Below, one piece after another: positions 12,949 through 24,298 of a DNA stretch of 64,000 nucleotides. Source of the DNA: Molossus alvarezi (Eukaryota; Chordata; Mammalia; Chiroptera; Molossidae); assembly GCA_037176705.1 (NCBI GenBank), contig CM073891.1, positions 89,982,327 through 90,046,326 on the forward strand, written 5' to 3'. A program made the position numbers and the translations under genes. The notes beneath the pieces are model-generated. The model saw only the letters and a list, made by a program, of their open reading frames with translations. It was not told where the DNA came from and did not search any database. How positions within the stretch are numbered: the first letter of the stretch is position 1; each line of letters starts with the position of its first letter.

Positions 12949-13664
12949 AGCTGGGCCCCAAGGCTAAGGCAACTAGATTCCATTATTTTTTTTTTATCCT
13001 CACCCGAGAACATTTTTCCATTTTTTTGTTCAGATAGAGTGAAAGGGAGAGAATGAAACATCAACGTGAAAGGGACACATCGAGTGGTTGCCACCCGCAC
13101 AACCCATCCAGGGTTAGGGACAAATTGCAAACGAGGTACGTGCCGTTAGTGGAAACCGAACCTGGGTCTCTCTGGACCGCAGGCCGAGGCTCTAACTGCT
13201 GAGCCAAACTGACCAGGGCTAGATTCCAATCTTATCTGGGCCCTTGGCTAAAGCAACTAAGCAACTCTATTTTTATCGGCAGTGGACCTTCCTCAGTATT
13301 TTTCCAATAATAGATTGATTACCCCTAGAAGTAGAGGAACTTGGCCTAAGGTTATGGTTGACCTACATAACAGGATGTATCTTGCAGTTTCTGAGTATCA
13401 GGAACTGAAAATCATGAGCTCAGTGACTAACGCTTATTTTGGCTTCTGTAATAATTGCTTTTGCACCCACTATTGTACCAGTTCCCTGAGGGGGAGCCAA
13501 AAGGAAATGTGGCTTCTGTCTTTAAAAGTGGACAAGCAAGAACAATTGGGGCTGTTGATTTGGGGAAACTATGCCCACCTCAGCCCACTGGTGAATAAAG
13601 TGCTCCTCTCATTTATGATTCGGCTGTGCGTCTCTGATTATCTCGCTGACATGTCATAACAACA
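12949..13664 (+). mobile_element. Probable solo LTR of an endogenous retrovirus, with a SINE inside
   Basis: The segment begins TGAGCTGGGCCC and ends ATAACA (TG...CA). It interrupts an old L1 with a possible 4-bp duplication (ACAT and ACAC). Near its right end is AATAAAG (about 13592) followed by a U5-like stretch, GATTCGGCTGTGCGTCTCTG, as in many class I LTRs. Without the SINE it is about 480 bp. No retroviral coding sequence is present. Strand follows the polyadenylation signal. The family was not recognised. Confidence 0.55.
12983..13219 (-). mobile_element. Ves-type SINE
   Basis: Antisense copy: T-rich start, TTATCCTCACCCGAG, purine-rich body, and the tRNA-like head reading GCCCTGGTCAGTTTGGCTCA on the minus strand. 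It is flanked by TAGATTCCA at 12974-12982 and 13220-13228. It sits inside the probable LTR. Confidence 0.93.
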
Positions 13665-14400
13665 CCTGTTAGAATGGCTATCATTATAATAGCATTATGC
13701 TACGAGGATAGAGAAAGATAAATACTGCATGGTATCATTTATATGTGAAATCTAAAAAAGCCGATTAAAAACTACCACTCATAAAAACAGAGTGGTGGTT
13801 ACCAGGGGCTAGAGGTGGGAAAAATGGGGAGATGTCCAAAGGATACAACTTCCACTTATAAGATAAATTAGTTCTGGGGATCTATTGTACAACACTAAAA
13901 TACTTGCATACTTGAAAGGTTTTTTTTGTTTGTTTGTTTTTGGGGGGGGGTTGTTTTTTTTTATCCTCACCCGAGGACATTTTTCCATTTTTTGTACAGA
14001 TAGAGTGGGAGGGAGAGAGAGGAAGGGAGAGAGAGAGACACATCGTAGTGAAGGGACACATCGAGTGGCTGCCACCCGCACGACCAACCAGGGCCGGGGA
14101 CAAACTGCAACCGAAGTACGTGCCCTTAGCGGGAACCGAACCTGGGTCTCTCCGGACCGCAGGCCAACGCTCTAACCGCTGAGCCAAACTGGCCAGGGCC
14201 ATACTTGAAAGTTTTAAAGGGAGTAGATCTTAAATATTTCAACACACACACACAATTAAGTATGTAACATGATGGATGTGTTAACTAACACTATGGTGGT
14301 AATCATTTTGCAGTGTGTAAGTGTATCAAATCAACATGTTATATACTTTAAACTTACATGTTATGTGTCAATTATATCTCAATAAAACTGTAAAAGGGTG
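13665..14400 (+). mobile_element. Ancient L1 3' end (right half)
   Basis: Continuation of the L1 left at 12948, from ACACCTGTTAGAATGGCTAT through GGTGGTTACCAGGGGCTAGAGG to an old L1M-type 3' UTR with GTGTCAATTATATCTCAATAAAACTG near 14365-14390. A SINE at 13919-14199 interrupts it. Confidence 0.8.
13919..14199 (-). mobile_element. Ves-type SINE with expanded tail
   Basis: Antisense SINE flanked by a perfect 12-bp TSD, CATACTTGAAAG, at 13907-13918 and 14200-14211. The tail side has degenerated into TTTGTTTG repeats and a run of G (about 13926-13951). Head, A box and B box are clear on the minus strand. Confidence 0.95.
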
Positions 14401-14519
14401 ATATTAATCTGATCCATGGTTTATCTTTAACCTTTATCAGTTTGCTTCTTCTATTATTATAATTTATATTCAGAATGAGTTTTTAAATCTAATTGTAATA
14501 TTTAAGAAAAATATTACTA

Positions 14520-14795
14520 AACATTCATTCACTCAGCAAATATTTACCAAATGCTTACACTATGGCAATTAACTAGATATTTAAGATATAAATAAACAAA
14601 TAGAAAAAGATTTTAGTAGAGAAAAAAAGAATTACAATGGCAAATAAAAATTAAATTGTATAGTTGGTAAGAAGGTAATATATGCTTTGGAAAAAGTAAC
14701 ACGGGTTTAGGGAGATTAGGAGGAGATAAGGAAAATAGGTTGGTCAGGGTAGGCCTCATGCAGAAGGTAATATCTGAGCAAATGTTAAATGTATG
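14520..14795 (-). mobile_element. LINE-2 fragment
   Basis: The stretch reads like the complement of the L2 3' end: CATTCACTCAGCAAATATTTACC AAATGCTTACACTATGGCA, and further on GGTTGGTCAGGGTAGGCCTCATGCAG. The conserved order of these phrases supports an ancient minus-strand L2. Confidence 0.6.
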
Positions 14796-15284
14796 TTTCT
14801 TAATATTATTTTCATCACTAGATTTAGAACTTATTCGGTGGTAATTTATAATTCTCTTCTACTAGTGGGAACTTACTGCTTACCTACTAAATCAGTGTGT
14901 ATGTAATTGACTTTAGAAAAAAATACTATATAATTTTTAAAAATTAAGTAAGCATATAATTCTAAAAGGTGAAGTAAAGTTATCAATCATTTCGGATTGA
15001 TTTCTTTTATGTTTATTCATTCATTGATTCAAAAGCAGGATTTATTTTTAATTAATTTATTTCTTGTTGTTATAGATGTTTCTCCTTTTTACCCCACTGA
15101 TTCCCCCGTCCTCTTCCCTCCCTGCCCTGTCCCAGCTTTGTTGTCCCTGTCGATTGTTCGTGCACACATGCATATAACTTCTGTGATTTATCTCTCCCTC
15201 ATCACCTCCTTTTCTGGGGATTATCAGTCTGAACCCCACTTCAACATCTCTGGGATGGCCCCATTCCTCAGACTGTTAAATTCA

Positions 15285-18200
15285 TTATATTCCAAAAATA
15301 AGTGAGATTATATTATACGTGTCTTTCTCTGTTTGGCTTGTTTCGCTTAGGATGATACTTTCCAGGTCCCTCCATGTCATCTCAAAGGATAAGAGATCTT
15401 TCTTTCTTAAAGTTGCATAGTACTCCACTGTGTACATGTACCACTGCTTTTTTATCCATTCGTCGACTGATGGACACTTGGGCTGTTTCCAGATCTTCGC
15501 TATTGTAAATAGTGCTGCTACAAACATGGGGGTACATATATTCTTTCTGATTGGTGTTTTATGCTTCTAAGGGTATATTCCTAGAATGGAGATCACTGGG
15601 TCAAATGGCAGTTCAATTTTTAAATTTTTTGAGGTAACACCATACTGTTTTCCTTAGTGGCTGCACCAGTCTGCATCCCCACCAGCAGTGTACTAGAGTC
15701 CCCTTTTCTCCACACCCTCGTGAACACTTGTTGTTTGATGATTTGTTGATGGCAGCCATTCTGACAGGTGTGAGGTGATACCTCATTGTTTTAATTTGCA
15801 TCTCTCTGATGATTAGTGATGTTGAGCATTTATTCAGATGTCTCTTGGCCATTTGTATGTCCTGTCTGCCCATTTTTTAATTGGGTTCTTTGTGTTAGTA
15901 TTTTTGAGTTGTATGAGCACTCTCTATATATCAGTAATTAACCCCTTATCTGATATATCATTGGTAATTATGCTCTCCCATATAGTGGGTTGCCTTTCCA
16001 TTTTGATGATTGTATCTTTTGCTGTGCAGAAACTTTTGAGTTTGATGTAGTCCCATGTGTTCATTTTTTCCTTTGTTTCTGTTGCCTTAGGTGATGTATC
16101 AGTGAAAATTCTGCTGCGTATGATGTCTGAAATTTTGTTACCTACATTTTCTTCTAGGATTTTTATCGATTCTAGAGTCACATTTAAGTCTTCTATCCAT
16201 TTCAAGTTTATTTTTGTGTATTGTGTAAATTGACAGTCTAGTTTCATTTTTTTGCATGTAGCTGTCTAATTTTCCCAACACCATTTATTAAACAGGCTGT
16301 CTTTGCTCCACTGTATACTCTTGCCAACTTTGTCAAATATTAATTGAGCATATTGCCTTGGGTCCATTTCTGGGTTCTCTGTTCTGTTCCACTGGTCTAT
16401 ATGACTGTTCTTGTGCCAGTACCAGGCTGTTTTGATTACCATGCCTTTGTAGTATAACTTGAAATCTGGTAATGTGATCCCTCCAACTTTGTCCTTCTTT
16501 TTCAAGATTGCTGTGGCTATTTGAGGTCTTTTTTGATTCCATATGAACTTTTGAAGTATTTGTTCTAGTTCTGTTAGGTATGTCATTGGTACTTTGATGG
16601 GGATTGCACTGAATCTATAGATTGCTTTGGGTAGTATGGACATTTTAATGATGTTGATTCTTCTGATCCATGAACAAGGTATGTGCTTCCACTATTTTAT
16701 ATCTTCCTCTATTTCTTTTTTCAATGACCTGTAGTTTCGTGCAAATAGGTCCTTTATTTCTTTGGTTAAGTTTATTCCTAGGTATCTTAATTTTTTTCGC
16801 GCGATGGTAAATGTGATTGTTTTTTCAGTTTCTCTTTCTGTGAGTTCATCATTGGTGTATAAGAATGCCATCAATTTCTTGACATTAATTTTGTATCCTG
16901 CTACTTTGCCAAATTCATTTATTAAGTCTAGTAAACTTTTGATGGAGTCTTTGGGGTTTTCTACGTATAGTATCATGTCATCTGCAAATAATGACAGTTT
17001 CACTTCCTCCTTTCCAATTTGGATCCCTTTTATTTTTTCTTCCTGTCTGATTGTTGTGGCTAAGACTTCCAGTACTATGTTAAATAAGAGTGGTGAAAGT
17101 GAGCATCCTTGCCTTGTTCCTGTTCTTAAGGAAAATGCTTTTAGTTTTTGCCCATTGAGTATGATGTTGGCTGTAGGTCTTTCATATATGGCCTTTATAA
17201 TGTCGAGATATGATCCCTATATTCCCAGATTGCTGAACATTTTTATCAGAAATGGGTGCTGGATTTTGTCAAATGGTTTTTCAGTGTCTATTGATATAAT
17301 CATATGATTTTTATTTTTCGTTTTGTTTATGTGGTGTATCACATTTATTGATTTGCAAATATTGTATCAGCCTATGCATCCACTTGGTCATGGTGAATAA
17401 TTTTTTTGATGTATTGCTGGATTTGATTTGCTAGTATTTCGTTCAGGATTTTGGCATCTATGTTCATCAGGGATATTGGCCTGTAGTTTTCTTTCTTCGT
17501 AGTGTCTTTTTCTGGTTTTGGAATTAGAATTATGCTGGACTCATAAAAGAAGTTTGGAAGTCTTCCTTCTTCTTGAATGTTTTGAAATAGTTTGAGGAGA
17601 ATGGGTGTTAGTTCTTTTTTGAATGTTTGGTAAATCTCCCCCATGAAGCCATTCAAACCTGGGCTTTTGTTTGCTAGGAGAGTCTTGATTACATCTTCAA
17701 TGTTTTTTGTTGTTAGTGGTCTGTTCAAGTTTTCTATCTCTTCCTGGTTTTGTTTGGAGAGACCATATGTTTCTAGAAATTTATCTATTTCGCTTAGATT
17801 GTCGAGTTTGTTGCCATATAATTCTTCATAATATTTGTATACAATCTTTTGTATTTCTGTGGTGTGAGTTATTATTTCTCCTCTTTCATTCCTGATGTTG
17901 TGTATTTGGGTTCTCTCTCTTTGTTTCATGGTGAGTCTAGCTAAGGGTCCATCAATCTTGTTTATCTTTTCAAGGACCAAATCTTTGTTTTATTGATCCT
18001 TTGAATTGTTTTTTTGGTCTCCATGTCATTTATTTCTGATCTGATCTTTACTATTTCCTTCCTTCTACTTGCTCTGGGGTTTTCTTTTTGTTTGCTTTCC
18101 AGTTCTTTAAGATGTGAGGTTAGATAGTCTATTAGAAATTTTTTTTGCTTCTTGAGGTAGGCCTGTAGTGCTATGAACTTCCCTCTCAGAACTGCTTTCA

Positions 18201-19053
18201 CTGCATCCTATAGATTTTGTGTTGCTGTGTGTTCATTTTCATTTGTTTCCAAAAAGTTTTTAATTTCTTCCTTGATCTCCATGGTAACCCATTCATTGTT
18301 CAATAACATGCTATTTTGCCTCCATGTGTTCAAATGTCTTTCTTTTTCTTGTTGCAACTGATTACTTGTTTCACACCATTGTGATCTGAGAAGATGCTTG
18401 ATATGATTTCAATCTTCTTGAACTTGTAGAGACTTAGCTTGTGTCCTAACATGTGGTCTATCTTTGAGAATGTCCCATGTGCACTTGAGAAGAATGTGAA
18501 TTCTGCAGTTTTAGTATGTAATTCTCTATAGATATCTATTAAATCCATTTGATCTAGCGCTTCATTTAGAGTCTCTGTTTTCTTGTTAATTTTTTGTCTA
18601 GATGATCTATCCAGTGATGTAAGCGGGGTATTAAAGTCCCCTGATATGACTGTATTGCTGTTGATTTCTCCTTTGAAGTCCTCCAAAATATTTTTAGTAT
18701 ATGTTGGTGTTCCTATCGTGGGTACATATATGCTTACCAAGGTTATATCTTCCTGTTGGAGAGATTCTTTTAGTATTATGTAGTGGTTTTATGCCCTTCT
18801 TTTTGAAATCTACTTTATCAGATATGAGTATTGCTACCCCAGCTTTTTTTTTGCTTTCCATTTGCTTGAAAGATTTTCCCCATTCCTTCACGTTCAACCT
18901 ATGTAAGTCTTTTGTTATGAGGTGGGTCTCTTGTAAACAACATATATGTGAGTCATGCTTTCTTATCTAGTCAGCTACTCTGTGTCATTTTATCGAAGCA
19001 TTGAAACCATTCACATTTAAGGTGATAATTGATTTGTACTTATTCATTGCCAT
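15285..19053 (-). pseudogene. L1 ORF2 (endonuclease-reverse transcriptase), broken
   Basis: The minus-strand start at 19053 reads MAMNKYKSIITLNVNGFNAS, the canonical ORF2 opening, but a TGA follows within about 25 codons. Later open stretches include the endonuclease (18330-18740), the region with KSPGLNGF (17372-17980), the RT with [11 protein letters not shown] near 16990, and the C-terminus ending SLIFGI at 15285. Multiple stops and frameshifts make it inactive. Confidence 0.92.
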
Positions 19054-19136
19054 GTTTGTTTAGTTTGGTTCCATTTTTCGTCCTTTCTTCTAATTACAGC
19101 AGTCCTTTTAGCATATCTTGCACTGCTCGTTTGGTG

Positions 19137-19977
19137 TTAATATATTCTCTTAGCCTTTTTTTTTTTGTCTGGGAAGCTCTTCATTTGACCTTCTATTTTG
19201 AATGATATCCTTGCTGTATAGAGTAATGTTGGATTTAGATCCTTGTTTTTCATGACCTTGATCACTTCATGCCACTCCCTTCTGGACTGTAGCGTTTCTG
19301 TTGAGAAGTCAGCTGAGAGCCTTATGGGGTTTCCTTTGTAGGTAACCTGTTGCTTATCTCTTGCTGCCTTTAGGATTCTCTCTTTGTCTTTAATTTGTGG
19401 CATTTTTATTACTATGTGTCTTGCTGTGGGCCTGTTTGGGTTCTTACTTGTGGCTCTCTGTGCTTCTTGTATTTGAATGCTTTCTTCCTTCACCAAATTA
19501 GGAAAGTTTTCTGTCACTATTTCTTCAAATATATTCTCTAACTCTTGCCCAATTTTTTCCTCTTTGGGGACTCCTTTGATGCAAATGTTATTACGTTTCC
19601 AGTTGTCCCACAGTTCTCTTAAGCTGTCTTCCTATTTTGAATTGTTTTTTTCCTTTTGGTTTTATGATTGGTTGATTTTTTCTACCCTGTCTTCTAATTC
19701 ACTGATCTAGTCTTCACGTTCCTGTACTCTGCTGGTTAGTCCTTCCAATGTGTTCTTAATTTCTGCTATGTCATTCTTCATTTCCATCTGGTTGGTTTTC
19801 AATGTTTCTATATCTTTACTCATGGTGCTGATGGCCTTACTTATGCTGTTGAGCTTCCTCAAGATCTTGACTCTGAACTCTACCTCTGATAATTGGCTTA
19901 GCTGCATTTCATTGATTTCATCTTCAATAGAGTTCCCTTGTTCCTTCATTTGGGATTGGTTTCCTTTTTTTCACCAT
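19137..19977 (-). pseudogene. L1 ORF1, broken
   Basis: The minus-strand start at 19977 opens ATGGTGAAAAAAAGG. A frameshift leads to the coiled-coil frame open at 19707-19949 (LRKLNSISKAISTMSKDIET). The C-terminal half is open at 19137-19517 with TENFPNLVKEE, the RRM end, and ILKAARDKQQVTYKGNPIRL. Stops lie between the two parts. The stop codon is about 83 nt before the ORF2 start. Confidence 0.9.
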
Positions 19978-20848
19978 TTTGGTTATATCAGTGGGTTTTG
20001 GAGCCTGCCAAATTTTCCCTGTGTGTATTGGTGTTCTGCTGTTTGTTGCTCCCTCTGCTGGGTTTGGATGAGCCTGGGTGGACCCACGTTAAACACCACT
20101 GTCAAGTCTTACTTTCCTGGGTAGATTTGCAAGCCCAGGAAAGGTTCAGTTATCCTCTAGCTTTTTCCTGGTGGGTAGTAGTCTCAGTTACTCAGTGCCT
20201 TGGAATGTAGCCCTGGTGTTCAGCATAAGAGGATTTCCAGAGGGTGCGATAGATTCTGGTTGTTAATGAGCCTCAATTTGCACTTCTTTGCCTCACCTGG
20301 GAAAGGCTGAATCTTGGGGTGGGGGACTGCTGCTTTTCCTCACAGCTCTGGGAAGGAGCACACTGGCCACTGTCCTTTGTGGCCGCAACTCAGCAAAAAC
20401 TCTGAGTGTCCTCTAAATCCTGGGTGTTCCCACAGAGTTCCAGCCCTGTCTGCCCTCCCTCTGCCACAGCCTCCAGGTGAGTGGCTGTGGCTATTTTAGT
20501 GCTCTGTCCCAGCTCTCTGCACTGTGGAGCAGGCTTGGTCTTTAATCCCCAAGGGCACGGCTCACAGCTAAGACTGCTGCTGTCCATGTGCTCCTAGCCT
20601 GCCAACCTCTGGTGCCTCCGCAGATCCTACCAGTGTCCCTGGTTATATGTTCCTGTCCTGCCACTTTTCTGTTTCTTTTTTTCCAAGGATGTGTCTTTAT
20701 TTTAGTTGTAATTCCTGTTTGGTCCTGGGAGATCTTCTTGTAGTTTCTATTCACTCCACTTCCTTTTTTACATCCTCTAAGCCTACCTTGTGTACAGCTG
20801 CATTGCACAGGCCTTCCTGGTTCCCCCGCACCCTGCAGGTCCTGAGGG

Positions 20849-21110
20849 TAACTAGATTGCACAGTCCCTTTGAGGACCAGCTCTATGCCTATGTTATGGG
20901 CTGCTGGGTTATACAGGCCTCTCTGGTGCTTCAGTACCCCACATGTTCCCGGGGTAACTAGATTGCACAGTCCTTGCTGGGTCACACAGGCCTCTCTGGT
21001 GCTTTAGCACCCTGCAGGTAACTAGATGGCACAGTCCCTGCTGGGTCACGCAGGACTCTCTGGGGCTCTGGCTTCCCACTGCTCTTGTGGGCTACTGGAT
21101 TGCACAGGCC
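20849..21110 (-). repeat. Tandem repeat array in the L1 5' UTR
   Basis: Imperfect units start at 20849, 20955, 21019 and 21092, each opening TAACTAGATTGCACAG or a near variant, with spacing of 106, 64 and 73 bp. A partial related unit lies just before, at about 20799. They resemble promoter monomers in layout. They sit 620-880 bp inside the 5' end of the element. Confidence 0.75.
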
Positions 21111-21599
21111 TCTGTGGAGCCCCAGGTCCCTCTGCTGGTGGCTGGGGTGTGCTGTTGCCCAGTGGGGCTCAACTCTTGTTCAGCTTTTGCTGTAGGTTTT
21201 GGAGATGGGTCTCAGCTGCTTTTCTGTGCTTCTGCTGCCTGGGGATGGATGTCTGCTCCCCAGCCTCTGTTTCTGGGGGTATATCTGGACTCTGTTTGGG
21301 CTGCTACTATGGGGGATAGTGCTGGGCTCCCAGCTGTCTGCAGCTTCCTTGACCAGCACCTTGGCCGCTCCACTACTGTGCACCGGTCTGTGTTGACACA
21401 GAGTGTCCACTGGTCTGATGGTGACAGGAGCGCTGGTGGGCTCAGGTTGCTGTGTCCTAGCCACTCTCACTGCCTCCTCCCAGGGAAGACTGGGATCTTC
21501 CAAAATGCTGGGACCTCTCCGTGGCACAGGGAGAATCGCCCTGGAGAGCTGCTCACTGAGGTAGCTAGCTGCTCCCTTCCACAGCACAGGATCCTTCTG

Positions 21600-21712
21600 C
21601 TCTGACTTTCTGCATTGCAGCAGTTTGGTCGTTCACCCTCACATCCACTCACACTCTCTCACACACTAGCTCATCACTCTCTCACACACTCACCCTCCCT
21701 CTGGTCCTGCCA
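21600..21712. repeat. CA/CT-rich simple repeat at the L1 5' end
   Basis: Repeats of the form CACTCTCTCACACACT run through this stretch. They belong to the start of the 5' UTR of the minus-strand L1, just inside its GATGGCGGC motif. Confidence 0.7.
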
Positions 21713-21742
21713 GCCGCCATCTCTCACAATCCGGATTGATTT

Positions 21743-22420
21743 AATTATATTAGCAAAAGTAATTTAATTAAATTTTAAAAAAAAAAATCCTTAATTTTTC
21801 TAAGCAAGTAGTAATTCAAATGTAAAATTATAGTCATTTTCACTAGAAATCTAACCTAAGTTTTTAAAGTAGGAACATGGCAAAATAATGCAAATTACAA
21901 AAAAAAAAATCTAACTCCTTCCTTTTTTCTCTCTTTGAAATTTATTTGAAATCATTCCCCCTCAGAAGTATTAATATTTGAATCTTTTTTTGACTTGTAG
22001 TTCAAATTCAAAGCCAAACCATACAGCATTTATTTTAATCCAACAGAATGTCCCACATAGTTCAATAAAACAGACCAAAACATTATAAATGTAAATATTC
22101 TTTTCTTTGATAGCTAGATGAAATAGATACTGATTTTTCTACATAATCATTTTGTGTTAAATTATCTAGTGTAAAAACCTGGCCAAGAACAGGTGCAATT
22201 TATTATAATCATAACATAAACCATATAACAAGTTCATTCCTAAGAAAAGATTTATAATTGTTAAAGGTAAAAACATATTTTAAATGTGCAATATGTAAGA
22301 TACTTACATTCTTACTATAAAGAACATTTTGCCGAGCAAAAAGTTATCCGTTAAATTTTTTTGCACAAAGCTGAATTTTAATGCATTGTATTCTAAAACA
22401 ACCACAGAATCATTGTTCAA
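21743..22420. other. AT-rich intronic sequence
   Basis: No gene or repeat was named. The sequence has short A runs (21777-21787, 21898-21909). Confidence 0.45.
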
Positions 22421-23290
22421 AGGACTTGCTCTCCTCTCCTAAATTCAGATCTCAATCTTCATTGCCTGAAGTGCACCCAGATTATCTTACTTTTCTCCAT
22501 TAAAAACCTATTCCTCTCTCTGTGTTCCCCATCTCAATCAGGCATCACAATTGACCTTTACCAAATTCACTGTAGCAGAAGTATCTTCTATACTTTCTTT
22601 CCCTTCATCCCCAAAGTCTGACTAGTCGAAAAGTCCACTTAGGTCCATACTCTCTCCCCTTCACAATGTTGCCATAGTAAGCTTCTCAAAGGGCAGAGCT
22701 TACTTTGCTGTCCTCAGTTTCAAAGCTCTCTATTTCCCCTCAGATAAACTAAACTTCTTTTCATGTTACAAACAGCTATTATTAACTTGGCCCAACCTCT
22801 CCAGACATTTCACTTACCACAACAACACACATCCCGAGCATCTGCACTGGAGATGTTTCCTGACAAAAGCCCTGTTCCCTACATATTTGGGTCTCTGATT
22901 TCGTTGTATTCCCTGAATAGGATACTCTTCCTTTTTCACTCATTCATAATCAGAAAGATAAACACCTACTGAATACCTTCTCTGTGTCAGGCAAAGGGAT
23001 GAGCCAAGGGATTGAATGGTGAACAAAGTAGACATGGTTCGTGCACATATGGAGTCTGCACTCCTCGGCTACCCACGCCACCTTCCTTCCAGACTCAGCT
23101 CTCTATCTCATACTCCCCATGCAACAAGTCTAGATGGTGCAAGCACTGTTGGCTTCAAGAAGATTTGGCCTCTGCACGTGCCTTTGTTGTGGTATTTTTG
23201 TCATACTTTTTTTTTAAGTCAATGTTCCTCACTAAACTCTGAGCTGCTTATCGTAAGGAGCAGGTCTTTTCATTAGTAAACCTTGCTGTA
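22421..23290 (+). mobile_element. LINE-2 fragments
   Basis: Pyrimidine-rich sense L2 wording occurs in order: AACTTGGCCCAACCTCTCC, CCTGACAAAAGCCCTGTTCCC, and further along CTCACTAAACTCTGAGCTGCTT with CCTAGGACAGTG. A short segment at about 22940-23050 (ACACCTACTGAATACCTTCTCTGTGTCAGGC) reads as the opposite strand, so at least two old copies are mixed. Confidence 0.55.
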
Positions 23291-24298
23291 ATGCCTAGGA
23301 CAGTGTTGGTTGTCAAAGCAACCTGAAAGGACTTAACCCAAGATTTAGGTGCCATGCCAGAAAACTGGGTTTCTAAAGATGACCAGAGAAAGTTACAAAG
23401 TGAAGTTTATTCTTTCTGTTTAGACTTTCCAATTTTCATACCAGTTTTAAAAGCCCATTGGAATGTATTCTTCCCTAATTTACCTGGTATATGGTTAATT
23501 TTCTGTTTTAGATTACTTCTATTCCTAAGGATAATAATATTTTTATAAATATATATTCGATTCTCATTTTTAAAACCCTTATTGTACACTAAAGCTAATG
23601 GCTTAAAACGTATCTTTGTATTCGATTTCTCTTCACATAGAAATTGCTCTTTCTTTGAAGATTTCTGTAAATAATGAGAGCACTTTCTTTTGCTTATTGA
23701 GTTGATGCTAATACATCATAGCCTGAGGAAGGAACATATGCCCCATTCTACTATTTCTAATGCCATGATTACCTTAGGTCTATTTCTATGCAGGATTATT
23801 TTTCAGTGGTCTTGAGATATTGGTCACAACACAACCTAGTGTAGTATTTTTATATGGATTTATTCAGGGTAAATAAATTCTATGGGATAGTTTACAAGAG
23901 TCTCTTTCTTTCCTTTGATAACTGAAATGGCTGCACAACTTTCCCATCTGTATTTGACAGTAGCAACTCATGAATTCTGCATTGAATTCTTTAGTGGAAA
24001 TGGGGATATTAATAACTAGACTGTAATTACATGAATAAGAGTTGCTCTAAATGCATAAGCTGGAAGAAATGAGGATGCTCCTAATGAAAACCAGGCTATC
24101 AGGCAAGCAAGATTTTAATAAAACAATGAAACACTATTCTGAGACTAGAAGTATATTTCTTTAAACTATATATATTAAATGTCATACCAAGGACCTAGTG
24201 AAAGGAGAAATAATGATGCTAATTTTCAAAGCACAAAATGTTTCTATCAGGATGTTGATTTCAGTCTATTTATGAAGGCTTATCAAGCCATTATACTG
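23291..24298. other. Intronic sequence without recognised genes
   Basis: No exon, RNA gene or confident repeat was seen. Candidate ORFs are short and lack splice or coding support. Confidence 0.45.

Larger units (their letters stand above)
15004..21731 (-). mobile_element. Full-length L1 retrotransposon, decayed ORFs
   Basis: A 6.7-kb minus-strand element flanked by CGGATTGATTT at 14993-15003 and 21732-21742. On the minus strand it starts GATTGTGAGAGATGGCGGCT. It has a 5' UTR of about 1.75 kb with tandem repeats (20849-21110), a broken ORF1 (19137-19977), a broken ORF2 (15285-19053), a 3' UTR down to about 15043, and an extra 39-bp 3' tail with its own AATAAA. It shares high similarity in opposite orientation with the L1 at 6232-12417. 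Confidence 0.94.

Noticed and set aside
13282..13659. 125-codon plus-strand ORF
   Set aside because: It covers the right part of the probable solo LTR. No domain was seen, and LTR sequence is non-coding.
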